From assembly GCA_037903355.1 (NCBI GenBank), contig JBAJFE010000014.1:2604001-2668000 (forward strand): a stretch of DNA of 64,000 nt, in the 5' to 3' direction. Below the pieces are notes generated by a model that did no database searches, had not been told where the DNA came from, and saw nothing but the letters and a program-made list of their open reading frames with translations. The translations under genes and the position numbers were made by a program. Positions within the stretch are counted from its first letter, which is position 1, and each line of letters begins with the position of its first letter. This stretch comes from Trichuris trichiura. Lineage: Eukaryota; Nematoda; Enoplea; Trichinellida; Trichuridae. Positions 47,059 through 59,000 of this stretch are shown here, in pieces.

Positions 47059-48103
47059 CAGGTAGTTCTCGTATAACGCGTGTTCATATAAAGCGTTTTC
47101 GCTCATACGCGATTTTGAAATCGTAGCACTTTCTCACATAACGCGATTCTGTTTTCGCTCTTACGCGATTTCGCCGACTGGAAAACGTGTGCCTATGGCA
47201 AAGTCTCAGGCTCAATATCAGGATATTGAGGACTTTTTAAATTCTCAACTGGATGAGCTGATCACCGAGGAGCTGCAGGAACTCTCTGTAGCAGGGGAAG
47301 CAGAAGGAAGAGAAGACGATGATGAAAATCAGGAAGTTCCTCCGCCTACTCCGCGACAAATGACCACTGCTGAGCCGTCAGAGACCCTGGAAACTATTGA
47401 ACAGCGTTTACAATGGCTCGAAGACAATGACTGTAATGCAAAACGCAGCGGGAAAACCACAAGAGGTATCCTAGCTTGCTTGGAGCCATATAAGCAGTTG
47501 CTGTACGAAAGAAGTACACGTGCGAAACAAAAGAAGCTCGAATTCTACTTTACTGCAATGAAGAAACATTGTGACGATGAGGAAGCGCTACCTTCTACAT
47601 CTAATAGGACCTCAGTTCGCCCGTAAGAAAGGATAGTGAGATTAAAAAAATGACTCCAACGGAACTCCATTCTTTCTTGGGTATGAGGTCGTTTATTTTA
47701 GTACTGAGACGGACTCTTTCCACAAGCTAAAGACGCAAGCACGCCGCTCCTGAAAGCCAGTTTGAACTCTGTCCGCTGTAAAGAGTTCTATCATAAAAGC
47801 TCTGCCGTTAATGTATGATCGCCGTAAAAGATAATGTTATTCACACCCCGTGTAGGAAGATCCATACGTCGGCGTGCCTAATGGTAGAATAAGTATTTCA
47901 GGTACATCATAATTCCTGTTTCAACCCAGCTTATTTAAGATATCTCTCTGTTGTTGTTTACAAGTAAACAATCCTTCTGAGACTTTGAACCAAATCGCGA
48001 TTTTCCTATACTTTACATGTTTCCTATAACGCGATTTCATATAACGCGAGATTTTTCAGGATTTTTAAGTGACCAAACGCTCGCGTTATACGAGAACTGC
48101 CTG
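47059..48103 (+). mobile_element. Tigger copy 2, internal-deletion derivative
   Basis: The ends match Tigger copy 1 and TA flanks both sides. The first about 150 bp and the last about 870 bp correspond to copy 1 (joining copy-1 positions near 36184 and 38589); the rest is deleted. The retained coding part at 47189-47626 encodes only the acidic C-terminal tail (QDIEDFLNSQLDELITEELQ, CLEPYKQLLYERSTRAKQKK). The copy could move only with a transposase from elsewhere. Confidence 0.88.
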
Positions 48104-48622
48104 TAACTTCAATGCTAAAGAGCGCCTCGGTTTTTCAATGCAGTGATGAAGTTCTGTAAGCACCGTGGGTGACCGCCCCTTAGGCAAGAGTTGTATCGGG
48201 CTGAAATCAAAAGGTGCTAAGTAGAGATGCAGCTTGGCTTCAGATTCAGAATCTGAGAACGTTCTCTGAGTCGTCGATGCTAATTTCGGGAAAGCTTAAC
48301 CATCTCGTACTCGAACGCGCCCTCAAACTAGCCATGCCCCAACAACCAAGTCTGCTGGAAATGACAAAACAGGAGCAGGTTCTACCGCACTTAAAAACGA
48401 CAAAAAAAGGTATGCGGATGGGTTGTTGTTCTTGTTACTACCGCTACTGTTCGTAGGTTCTAGTGCATCAAGTGGATTTTTACGCCCCTGTCAATAATAA
48501 TCTTCATGAAGTGCAAAGAAATCTTGAATTTTAACCTGGCGACTTTTATTTTAGTTTACTCTGTTTAACAGTACACTTGTTGGATGGTAGGTTCAACGGA
48601 CTCGCCGATTTCGAGTGCTACC
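48104..48622. other. Unassigned spacer
   Basis: No supported feature was seen. The + frame 48214-48456 lacks any recognisable motif. Confidence 0.4.
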
Positions 48623-49524
48623 TCAATCACAACGGTGGTATGGGTGACTTTTCCGAACTGGGCCAGAACGCCTTGCTGCTGTTTCTTCGAGAGTTCGATT
48701 TGTTGACCTCCCTTCCATTACTTGTCCTTTCGGGGCGTCCACAATCGCTCTGCTTGCGGTTGACATCGTTACCGGGGCCACCGTTGAAATCCTGCCAATT
48801 GTCGCGTTGGTACACGTGGGAAGTACCACGACTGGGCATCTCTCCTGGCTTCTGTCGTCACCACCGCCTTCACTGGTCAACTGCTCAGATGGTTCACGAC
48901 GGCGCAGGTTTCGCACATGGTGAGGAAGCGGCTGACCACCACGGTCTGCTCTGATATGATCTTCGACACAGCGCCACTTTGGTACTGCGTGTCGCAGCGG
49001 GCGCCAGGTGGCTTCAACCAAACATTGTCGCCAACCTGGTACGGACCGTCCATTCGTTCTTCCTCCTGCGCCCGTCGAGGTACTCCCTATGACCTAGCTA
49101 AGTATGTTTGCACGGCATTTGCTGGGCATGTTGATGGGCTCCGGCCGTCTCGCGGTGTAAAATTGGAAATGTAGACCACTTCCGCCACTGAACACCGCTT
49201 CCTGACCACAACCACTTTTATGGTGCGGTGGCACCTCTCCACAATCCCGTTCTCAGACGGGCTGTAGGCAGATCTGAACCGCAGGCGCACATCCCATTTG
49301 GCCGTTAACTGCGCGAATAGCTCGCTGCGGAAAGCGGTATCATTGTCGGCCATGATTTCTTCTGGCGCGCCGCGTTCAAAGAAGGCCGACTCCAGCTGAT
49401 TTACCACATCAGCGCTGGAGTGGTGCCTTAAGGGGCGCCATACAGTGAAGCGTGACGGCCCACTGTCAATGAGCGTGAGGTAGGCCAGTCCTCCGCAGTG
49501 GCTCTTTGTCGTTTGCCGGACCAT
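48623..49524 (-). pseudogene. LTR-element integrase fragment (copy C)
   Basis: The - strand frame 49524-49087 carries an integrase core: YLTLIDSGPSRFTVWRPL, ADNDTAFRSELFAQL and YSPSENGIVERCHRTIK hold the three acidic residues. Shifted frames down to about 48623 continue into a GDNVWLKPPGARCDT-type C-terminal domain and a variable tail. It is related to, but clearly diverged from, the integrase at 50135-50842. The N-terminal end stops where the LTR of copy B begins. Confidence 0.72.
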
Positions 49525-49915
49525 TAAGACTTGCGCACAAGAACGATTTATTTCGGAGTAAAACGATAGAGTGAACGGACAGCTGATATAGTTAGCCTGA
49601 ACTGCCTGAGCTCAGAAGCGACGCGTTTATATAGCCTTCCATGACCTCTGCCTTGAGCTTTCTCACGGACCGCAGGCTCTTCAGCCTTCGTCTAATCCGC
49701 TTACCGTGAGGAAGCGGCGAGACAGGCGCTAATCCTGACGCTAGCCGCCTTTGTGCTAGGCCGTCGATGTCCAGGTTCTCACGCTGGTCCAGAGGTCGTA
49801 CCCTCTTGTCGCTGTCGGATCTGAGGCCCCATGTCGTTCTTTGGGCTGCGCTCCCACGGATGGATTTGTGCCCGCACTCACTGGGGTGCCGGTGCGGCTA
49901 TCTCTGCCACACTCC
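49525..49915 (-). repeat. Probable 3' LTR of LTR-element copy B
   Basis: On the - strand it follows the end of the copy-B coding tail and a purine run (AATCAGGGGGAGTG). It contains TATATAAACGCG near 49621-49632 and AATAAA at 49547-49552, a promoter-poly(A) arrangement typical of an LTR. The matching 5' LTR was not found, so both edges are approximate. Confidence 0.5.
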
Positions 49916-49924
49916 CCCTGATTC

Positions 49925-51312
49925 TCAAGAATCACAGCAGTGCAGCGCGCGGGCCCTCTGAACTCGGGACGAGCGCCTCAGCGCACCTTGATTCACCTCG
50001 ATGTCTTCGTCCGAAGGGGCCAGCCGTGCTGCGCTATGCCCGGCCAAATCATCATCCGAGTCTTCCGTACGTAATCGCTCGCTGGGCGATTCTTCGAATG
50101 TCCAGCGGCGCAGGTCTCGGACGTGGCGCGGCATTCAGTCGACGTAAACCGCATGGCGGGATAGGCTGCCCGTGACGGTCCCGCTTCGAAATCTGGAGTC
50201 GCACCGGGCATTGGGTGGTCTTACCCATACCTTGTCACCGACATGGTAAGGCGCATCGTCCGGCTGGTCTTCCACTAGCCGCTGATCGATTCCTTGGACA
50301 CGCACGTTGTACTTGTACACTGCTGCGGCCGGAGCGGACGACTCGATGCAGTCATCACGCGGAGTGATATTATAGAGGTGAACCGCCTCTATGATAGAAC
50401 AGCCTTTCCGTGCGGCAATCACCTTAACTGAGCGGTGACACTGCTCCACTATCCCGTTTCCCGACGGGATGTACTTGCATCTGAAACGCACCCGCACGTT
50501 CCAACGTCTGGCAAGGTCGGAGAAAGTTCGGCTCCGGAAGGCGGTGTCATTATCGACGAGCAGCTTTTCAGGTGCCCCACGCTCACAGAACACACATTCC
50601 AGCTGTTCCACTATGTCCGCGCTGGTCTGGAGCCGTAGGGGGCGCCAAATGGCAAATCGTGATGGCCCGCAGTCGATAAGGGTTAGGTATGGCGTCGGTC
50701 CACAGTGGGTGATGTCCATTCCCACTCTCTGCCATACCCGCTCGATGCCCAAGTTTCCTCGCTTCCACTTCTCACAGGAGTTGGGTCGATCGACTGGCGT
50801 ACCTGGCAGTCGGCGACATTCTGTCGCACTGTTTTCTTGCATGCCATGGGGCTGAGCCGCTTTGCGAAGTAAAGCGTTCTTCTCACTCCGGGATGTCCAG
50901 CGTCACGGTGTAGCTTGGCTATCAGCCGCTTGATATCCACATGGGTGATCGCTGCGCACACATCCTCATGAGGAACAGTCACTGAGGCCAGCCATTTCTG
51001 GGGAACGCGCGTCAGGGAGTCAGTCATCAATTCAATGCTCATCATCTGCCACGACAAGGCAAGGTTGAGCCCCCTGATGACTGCGTCGAGCTCGGCCATG
51101 TTGATATGCCGAGCATCGGCTGGACGCAACCACGAGGCGTCTTCTATAATCGAGCCACCGACCTCGAGTGCAACGCCAAGAGCCAGTCCACTGGCATCCA
51201 CCCAGACTCTGGCGTTGTCGCCTGAGACGTCCCGTGTTCCTTGTGCGGGATCCTGCTTCTTTACTCTGGCGGCAATCTTTTCAAGGAGCGATCTCATGGC
51301 ACCGTTTTCCAC
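49925..51312 (-). pseudogene. LTR-element RNase H and integrase (copy B)
   Basis: RNase H begins in the frame 51312-50683 (RVWVDASGLALGVALEVGG, HINMAELDAVIRGLNLAL) and is internally deleted where MTDS jumps to LTRVPQKW. A zinc-binding N-terminal integrase part follows (KLHRDAGHPGVRRTLYFAK). The catalytic core is in another frame, 50842-50135: GMDITHCGPTPYLTLIDCGP, VDNDTAFRSRTF, NGIVEQCHRSVK. An in-frame TGA at 50135-50137 precedes a Ser/Asp-rich tail to 49925. At least one frameshift, one deletion and one stop break it. Confidence 0.78.
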
Positions 51313-51366
51313 TGGTTCGTCCCAGGTCTTCGTGACCGCACTGATCGTCCTCTCGGCGACCCTTAT

Positions 51367-52106
51367 CTAGCCACATACTGGGAAATGGCCAACGAGCTGG
51401 CCGCAGTAGGAAAAGACTGTGCGGCGAGTCAGTTTGCGCGGCACACCGCCAACCTCGCCGTCTCTGCTCCATTTCAAACCATCGCGCTCCCCCCAGACCC
51501 TAAGCTCCAGCAGGCGTGTACCTTCTGCAACGCGTTCGTGTGCTTTGCACTTCAGACCATAGTGCGCGAGCTCTTGCTGGACACGTTCGACGGCGACTAC
51601 GTCTTCATTTACCAAGACGTCATCAATATAAGCCAACGTTCCTTTCTTTACCACTGGGTCTCGGGAGAGCACGCAGCTTAGAACGGTCTTCATCACGAGG
51701 GGTGCCACGTTCAGGCCGAAACCCAGACGGGTTAGGCAATGCCTTCTGCCTTTCATTTCCACCGTCTGGTAAGGCCACAACGCTTCGTCGACGCGAACTT
51801 GAAGGTAGGCGTCCTTCAAGTCTATCAAAGAGACGTTCACGCCCTGTCTTCTCCATTACGCAGTTTGCTAGCGCACACGTCAGCCTCAGCTGTGTACGTC
51901 TCGATGTGAGCATTCAGTTCTCGGAAGTCCAGTACCAGACGGACTTTCCCCTTCTTCTGTTGGACTATGGCCATCAGGGGAATCAGCCCTTTGGCTGGGC
52001 CGCGTATGCTCACATCATACGGTATAAGCCAACCATTCTGGATCCACTTATCCAGTTCCTTTTCGTATTGCGCCCGAGCCCAAGCGGTCGGCGGGTACTC
52101 TTTCAC
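51367..52106 (-). pseudogene. LTR-element reverse transcriptase (copy B)
   Basis: Two frames, 52106-51837 and 51840-51367, join by one frameshift at the overlap. Fingers and palm motifs are visible: WIQNGWLIPYD, VRLVLDFRELNAHIETY, SLIDLKDAYLQVRVDEALWP, GLNVAPLVMKTVL and YIDDVLV. The LTR group is not assignable from these motifs alone, though the DFRELN and YIDD style is Ty3/Gypsy-like. Confidence 0.78.
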
Positions 52107-52160
52107 GTAGTTTTTTAAAACGGCCGGCCCTTCGCCATCTGACCACTTCCAAACAGCGGT

Positions 52161-52610
52161 CTAGGAACGCGCGACGGGGTCAAACGTCACGGTGAAGTCT
52201 TTCTCTTCGAGGCGTACGCCGGCGAGGGTCGTTGCGCAGACCGCTGCGCACTCCACTCCAAACCGTACACGCCGTTGGCCGTCTACGCTTACCCCTCCAA
52301 GGGCCGCTATCCCGTTCATGCCGAGGATAAAGTCAAAGCCGAGCGGCTTAGTGTCGGCCACGATCACCTTGACCGTAACTCGACCACCTCCTGCCGCCTG
52401 CAAGCTGACTGCACCATATCCCCGGTATCTCCACTCCATACCGTCGACTGTGACGATGCTGACGCGGCGTCTTTTCCAGCTCTTGTAACTCGCAACGTGC
52501 GCCGCGCACGTTGAGCAGCCTGTGTCCACCAGAACGCTGCGCTGCATACCATCAATTCCCAGTCGAACTGTCGGCAGCGCCTTAGTCAGTGCCGACGAGG
52601 GAGAGCACAT
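52161..52610 (-). pseudogene. LTR-element aspartic protease (copy B, 5' cut)
   Basis: The - strand frame holds LPTVRLGIDGMQRSVLVDTG (DTG active site) and LGFDFILGMNGIAALGG, the flap/second-lobe region of a retroelement protease. Its upstream end is fused to RT sequence of copy A at about 52610, so gag and the 5' part of copy B are missing. Confidence 0.72.
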
Positions 52611-53064
52611 GGTTCAGCACTGTGGTCATTACCAGCGGTGCCGCATTCAGGCCAAATTTCAGACAGGTTAAGCAGTATTTCCGGCCTTTGAATACTACCG
52701 TCTGATACGGCCAGAAGGACTCATCAACGCGAATCTGCAAGTAGGCCTTATTCAAATCTACCAAGGCCAGATCCACGCCCTGCTCACTCCATCGCCGCAT
52801 TTTATCCGCGCAAACGTTCGCGTGGGCAGTGTACGTTTCGATGTAGCCATTCAGCTGCCTCAAGTCCATTACAGGGCGGATCTTGTTCTTTCTCTTTTGA
52901 ATGACGGCCATGAGTGGTATGAGTCTCTTAGCCGGCCCGTGCTTGGGTTTGTCATAGGGCACGAGCTACTCTCGGTCTATCCACGATCGCAGTTCCTATT
53001 CAAATTGGCGCCTGGAGTTTTTCGCTGGGGGGTACTCCCGTATCACGTTCCTCAATACTTCTGA
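52582..53064 (-). pseudogene. LTR-element RT N-terminal half (copy A)
   Basis: The frame 52962-52600 reads RLIPLMAVIQKRKNKIRPVM, DLRQLNGYIETYTAHANVC, LNKAYLQIRVDESFWPYQTV and GLNAAPLVMTTVL, then stops matching exactly where the copy-B protease begins. A shifted upstream piece (to about 53064) holds the start of the RT. The copy is truncated by recombination or deletion before the YIDD box. Confidence 0.72.
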
Positions 53065-53128
53065 ACCCACCCATCCTGTTCCATCCATTTCCATGAGGCG
53101 GTCCAGTGTTGTTTGGCGCGGTCGAGAA

Positions 53129-54325
53129 CTACTGAAAAATGAGGCTCTTCCAGCCTGATATCAGCCTCCTTCGTCGCGCAGGCCATATCATCGCTGAGCC
53201 CAAAGTGCGCCCTCTTCCATTGGCATCTACTTGAACTCCGCCGAGGGCTTTGATACCGTTCATGCCGACGATGAAGTCAAAACCGAACGGTTTTTGTCGG
53301 CTGACGATGACATCAGCTTTCGCTCGAATCCTCGTCGTCGGCTGTAACCATGCACTACAGAATCCCTGGCCTTGCAGTGTTCCGCCATTCAATGCCATCC
53401 ACTCGCATCCGAACAGTGGGTAGCGCCGCAGCCATCAAATGTTGAGGAGGAAGGCAGGCGCTCATGCCTTCTCCTCGAGCCTGTTTCCCTGCTGCGGAAA
53501 AGTAACGGGGCCGCTGCCGTTGCGCAGGCGGTTCCTGGGTCTTGCACGGGAAATCTGGTGGCCGCCATCTTCGCCAGACTCGGCGTTCAACCGCCGGCTC
53601 CTGCAATCTCTGGCGAAATGGTTGAGTCCTCCGCAGGCGAAGCGTCTGCACTGTGCGTCATTCATTCTTGCCCGACTTTGCTTGGTCCCTGAGCATGCGG
53701 CTCCTATGCTCACATTGCGCTCATGAGTGAGCGGTGCTCAGGCTCGCGCCAAGTCTTGGCTTACGCAGAGATTATCTATGCGCAGGCCTGCCTTGAGCAG
53801 GTGCCGAACGCTCTACGGCAAGCCGGCAGATGAAGGAGCATGCCAGGCCTTTTTCGGATATTCCACCGAACAGGGATGCCAATTTTCGCAACTCCGCGAG
53901 GAGCACGTCTGGGGCTTCACCAGGGCGCAACTGTCGCGTGGTGAATTCATCGTAAGCTGCGATTATGCCCATCGCGAATGCTGACATTAGTGCCGCTTTT
54001 ACTTTCTGTACACTTTTCTTGTCTTCCTCCGGCATCTCCAGGTAGACTGGAAACGCACGGCCTGTGAGCCGCAGAGGAACAACGCACGGCACATCTTCCA
54101 CTCCATGCAACCGGCATACCAGTTCCAGCTTCTCTACCATTCGGCAACAGACTGCCTGGCAGAGCCATCAAACTCTGGAATCAGCCCCAGATCAAGGAAC
54201 CTGTTTCCCGTAGGTTCCTCCATATTGCCTCGATAGCTTGTGGTAGAATTGCCGCGGGAGAGCGCGGCTGCTTCAACGATTCCTTGAGCTTGTGCGGAGG
54301 AGTATATTGCAAAAGTGCGTGACAT
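53129..54325 (-). pseudogene. LTR-element gag and protease remnants (copy A)
   Basis: The gag start is at 54325-54134 (LGLIPEFDGSARQSVAEW), continued in shifted frames 54140-53772 (MVEKLELVCRLHGVEDVP, VQKVKAALMSAFAMGIIAAY, LLAELRKLASLFGG). A knuckle-like ACGGLNHFARDC lies at about 53615-53650. The protease part is at 53398-53129 (PFGFDFIVGMNGIKALGGVQ). Multiple frameshifts are needed to connect them. Confidence 0.68.
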
Positions 54326-54829
54326 AACGATACATTCACAATGGCACGGTGTATGGCGCTCGTGAGACTTTCTTTTCCATCTGTCGGTATGCGTGCTTTT
54401 ATACCCTTCTGCAGTTGTTTTGCAGCTGGATTATGGGCGTAAATCTGTTTTTGTCACCGTTTGAAGAGGTTGACCGAGGATTATGCCCACGCACCTGCGT
54501 CTCCACACTGCATGTGGCATTTCAGTGATGGGCAGATTAACCAGAAGCGTTCATGCTTATGTGTCACGGGCAGCCGTTTGCTGGACCACGAATTACTACC
54601 ACCCGCCTGCGTCCGCAGTTGCAACTGCCATGCCTTGGCATTCATTAGATCTGCGGATTAAGCGGCACCGGCGGACATGGCGTTTCTTTAAAGGCCAGAT
54701 TCAGCGAGATCAAACCAGCCTACCCAGTTAGCAAGTATGGAGCCGACTTGTTTACCACAGACGTATCTGTTTCTAAAGACAGGATGTCTTTTAACAGGCT
54801 TGGGTTGTTTCATATTTGATCTTCTGATT
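54326..54829. other. Spacer between LTR block and PLE 2
   Basis: No gene or terminal repeat was recognised. The 5' LTR of copy A would be expected here, but I could not delimit one. Confidence 0.4.
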
Positions 54830-54934
54830 CACGGGTTTGGCCTGTTGGATGTATCTGTAAGTAAACTGCAAAGTGCCCTACCAACGAATGGATGAGCAAA
54901 TTGTTAGAGAAATTACAGAACAAATCGAATACCG

Positions 54935-54970
54935 TACGTTTCGGAACTGCTCTTGTTCCGTCGTCAGCAG
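54935..54970 (-). ncRNA. Hammerhead ribozyme-like motif at PLE 2 3' end
   Basis: The - strand has CTGACGA, C, a perfect stem GGAAC/GTTCC around AAGAGCA, then GAAACG. The stem sequence differs from that of PLE 1 (GGGTC/GACCC) while pairing is preserved, which supports RNA-level constraint. Confidence 0.68.
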
Positions 54971-55079
54971 TGTTAGGGAGAAGGTGTTTATTCGGTAAGC
55001 GGTTTATATAGCACATGGGAACAATAGGTGTTTGATTAGTTGGGTAGGGCGCAGCATTGGAATTTATTAATCAGCGCAG

Positions 55080-56020
55080 CCCATACTTCACTAACCGCCA
55101 CACCATTGTCGCGATTAATAGTGGAGTTGCTCTGGATGTAGAGAGCCTCCTTAATGCGCCTAAGATGTAACCAAAGAATGAGGGTACCCGTTGTCTGTAA
55201 ACGTTTGAAGGATGTGTTTTAATTCTCCCGGAAGGAATGCGGGGTGTCAGACAGCCAGGGCCCTGTCAACCATCCCTTTTACAATACCCCGTTTTACTAA
55301 CAGAGGGTGGTGTGAAGTGAAATGCAGGTATCTGTCAGAATGGGTCGGTTTTCTATACACGGAAATCCTTATTTCGCTGCCCTGTTTTATCACTAATACG
55401 TCTAGGAAGGGGAGTTTATTATCTACTTCTGTTTCCATAGTTAAATGTATGTTTTTGGGGAAGATGCTGTTTAAGTGGTTTAGAAACGCCCCCTCCTTGC
55501 CCTTGGTGGTGATAGCGAAAATGTCATCTACGTAGCGTTTGAAGAAGATAGGCGCTACGTCTGGGCTTACGCTAGCGAAGACCTTTTCCTCGAAGTGTTC
55601 CATAAAGATCTCCGCTAGAACCGGCGAAAGTGGACTGCCCATGGGAGCACCCTCTGTTTGCAAAAAGAACCTGTCCTGGAACCTGAAGTAGTTCTCCTGT
55701 TTCATGCAGAAGGAAATCAGTTTCGTTATGTGAAAAAGGTTCAGTTTCAATTTTAAAAGTTCCGTGATGTTTCTTTTGAAAAGGTTTTCTAATAGGTTAA
55801 GGGTATAGTCTATGGGGATGCTAGTAAACAGGTCTATGACGTCATAACTAACCATGACGTTGTTCGGTGTTAACTGGAGGGGTTTTAACGCCATGCAGAA
55901 GTCTTTACAGTTTAAGACATGAGAATCAAGTTTACCCGTTAGCGGTTTTAGGATGTCCTTTAGATAGGTGCACAGCCTGGATGTTACGCTGTTGACGCTT
56001 GAAACGACTGGTCTTAGGGG
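55080..56020 (-). pseudogene. PLE 2 RT 3' portion, GIY-YIG domain deleted
   Basis: The frame from 56020 continues the RT (NNVMVSYDVIDLFTSIPIDY, EGAPMGSPLSPVLAEIFM, KRYVDDIFAI, NKLPFLDVLVI). It meets TGA at 55247-55249, where PLE 1 has Cys, then continues with PAFLPGELKHILQTF. At about 55195 it jumps directly to the C-terminal block KEALYIQSNSTINRDNGVAV, skipping the region that in PLE 1 contains the GIY-YIG endonuclease (roughly 190 residues). This copy therefore lacks the nuclease. Confidence 0.82.
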
Positions 56021-59000
56021 TGTAACGTATTTGATGCTGCTGTTTACTCACACGCACACAAGCAGAGACGGACACACAAGTAGGCTAACTAACACCGTAC
56101 CCCAAAATTACAGAAAACTCTTGCATGCACGTTCACACTGAGTACACATGCGACTTATACTGCGAATAGTACATGAGAATATACACCACATCTTCTCCCC
56201 GTCATTTGAAAATAGCACCAGCTAGGTATTCATCATACGGGAGAGATGGCGGCTTAATGATCCGTTTCGGACGTTGCCCGGTCGGAATGGCAAGGCATTG
56301 TGACTCCGCTGAATTTTCTTCACGTCGCTCTTTCGCTTCAGTTGTAGGCGCCTTCGCCGTCTCGTCTTCGACGTCGCAGAAACGCAAATGATCTGCATGT
56401 TTTCGATTTACTTTGCCATCCGTTTCCACTCGATACGATGTTTCTGATGTGCGGCTCAGAACTTCTCCCACCTGTTGGGGTCCACCTTCCGGTTGGGTGA
56501 CAAATACTTTATCGCCCGGTTTAAATGACCGTTGTACCGCCTTCTGGTCATGATAGAACGCTTGCTTGAAGAGTTTCGCATCAACCTCTGCTTTGAGTGA
56601 AGGCTTCAACAAATCTAGCCTATTTCGTAACCGATGCCCGATGAGAAGTTCCGCTGGGGCGCGTCCGGTTGTCGAGTGTGGTGTGTTACGATAAGAAAAC
56701 AGAAAACGCTGCAAGGCTAACTCCAAATCATCTGTATTGGTCGCCTTGTTCATCCTTTCCTTGAAAGTACGGACAGCCCGTTCCGCCAGACCATTTGTGC
56801 TCGGATGATATGGAGTTGACCGAATATGAATGATACCATTTTTTTTACAGAATTGCTTAAATTCGTCCGACGCGAATTGTGGACCGTTATCAGTAACAAT
56901 GTGCCTAGGTAACCCAAACGTTGTAAACAAACGCCGACAATGCTTGATGACACTTGTTGCAGTCGTGTTCCGCAAAGGAACCACGTCCAGCCATTTCGAA
57001 TATGCGTCAACAGTAACCAACCAATTTGACCCTTTGAAAGGCCCTGCCAAGTCTATGTGTAACCGTGCCCACGGTTCAGATGGCATGTTCCATGATACCA
57101 ACGGCACCTCCGGTGGGTCACGTTGATACCTCTGGCAAGTTAGGCATCCACTTACCATCCTTTCGATATCCCTGTCCAGCCCTGGCCACCAGACGTAAAA
57201 ACGGGCCATCGCTTTCATTGCCACAACGCCTGGGTGGCTTTCATGTAGCATTGCCAAAATTTGCGGTCGTAGCGCAGAAGGCACCACAATTCGGCCTTGC
57301 CATAACAGTACATGATCCTCGTAGGAAAGCTCTGACTGGCGTTCAAAGAAGGGTCGCAAGTTGTCGCTGATTTCTTTCTTGCGGGATGGCCATCCGGTTT
57401 CCAAATAACGAATAACTTTGGCCAGCTCACTATCCTGAACTAAACAGCATTGCAGCTGGCGTTTCGACAAGGGCAATTCATTTATGCGCAAGTTCAGCAA
57501 TTGGCCACTAGGTTGTCGCTCGACCGTAGGGATGTCCACTTCCTTTATTGGAAGGCGTGACAGCGCATCCGCCAGGGCGTTTCTACAGGCCGGAACATAC
57601 TCCACTGAGTATTCGTAATTGCCCAGTATCAATGCCCAGCGCATCAGCCGATTTGTCGCCAGCTTGGGTAGCTCTCGGTTATTGCCAAAAATCCGTTCCA
57701 ACGGCTTGTGATCCGTTTTCAATATGAAACACCTGCCGTACAAATATTGTGCAAATTTAGACACACCAAACATTATTGCTAGTGCCTCTCTATCAATTGC
57801 AGCATAGCGTTTCTCTACGTCCGTGAGAAGCCGGGACGCGAAGGCAATAGGCTTCTCCATTCCCGATGCAAAACGGTGGCACAATACCGCTCCCAGACCA
57901 CGTTCACAAGCATCCGAGTATAGGACTAGTGGTAGCTTATCATCATAGTGCACCAACGTATCAGACGACGTCAAGCAACTTTTCAACTCTTCAAAAAGAC
58001 TCCGGCACCGTTGATTCCATGTCCAAGGAATACCAGCCTTCGTTAGCTCATGAAAAGGGGCGCATCGGGATTGAAGGTGCGGAACAAAACGTGCGTAATA
58101 GTTCATGGCTCCCAAGAAGGAGCGTAGCTCCCGTACGTTACTAGGTTCTGGCATTTTCTTAATGGCTTCGACGCGTTCCTCCGTAGGGTGTATGCCGTTA
58201 GCGTCAATTCTATGTCCTAGATACTTGACTGAACTTTGTAGAAACCTGCATTTGTCCTTGTGAACCCGTACACCACAACGTCGCAGTCGTACAAATGCTG
58301 CACGAAGCCGCTCCAAATGTTCCGTATGGCTACCACTACTAACAATAATGTCGTCAATGTATACAGAAACACCTTCAAGGCCTGCTAAAATCTGTTCCAT
58401 AGTCTTCTGAAAAAGCGCCGGTGCGAAGCTGACTCCGAAAGGTAACCGTTTGAAGCGGAAGAAACCCAGATGAGTTGCTATCACCAGATATTGTCGAGAG
58501 GATGGAGCTACCTCCATTTGAAGGTATGCATCCTTCAGGTCAATAACAGAGAATACCCTGCCACCGTTCAATTTTGCCATCATGTCCTCGAATGTAGGCA
58601 GCGGATGTCGGTCCACGATAACATGCGGGTTAATCGTGACCTTAAAATCACCACAGATCCGTACTTTGCCAGACGGCTTTACGACACAGACAATCGGTGA
58701 TGCCCACGTTACTTGTTCAGTGGCTGTGTCAACACGCTCCAAAATATCTTCCTCCAGCATCCGATGAATTTCATCCTCCACTTGTTGCCGCAGTGAAAAC
58801 GGTACTGGTCTTGCTTTAAATGTCCTAGGCGTCGCGTTCTCCCAAATGTGCACCGCTGCTTGATATCCAATAATCGCACCGCCCTTGTGACTAAATACGT
58901 CATCAAACTCCTCCACGAAGGCTTTCAATATCCGACTCGTTTCCACCGTCTTGGAGTCCCTTGCAGTCACTTTAAGGATCTGAATCCCTTTAGGAAAAGG

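Noticed and set aside
49767..52514. Several long plus-strand ORFs in the LTR-element block
   Set aside because: They are antisense shadows of the GC-rich gag/pol remnants on the minus strand.
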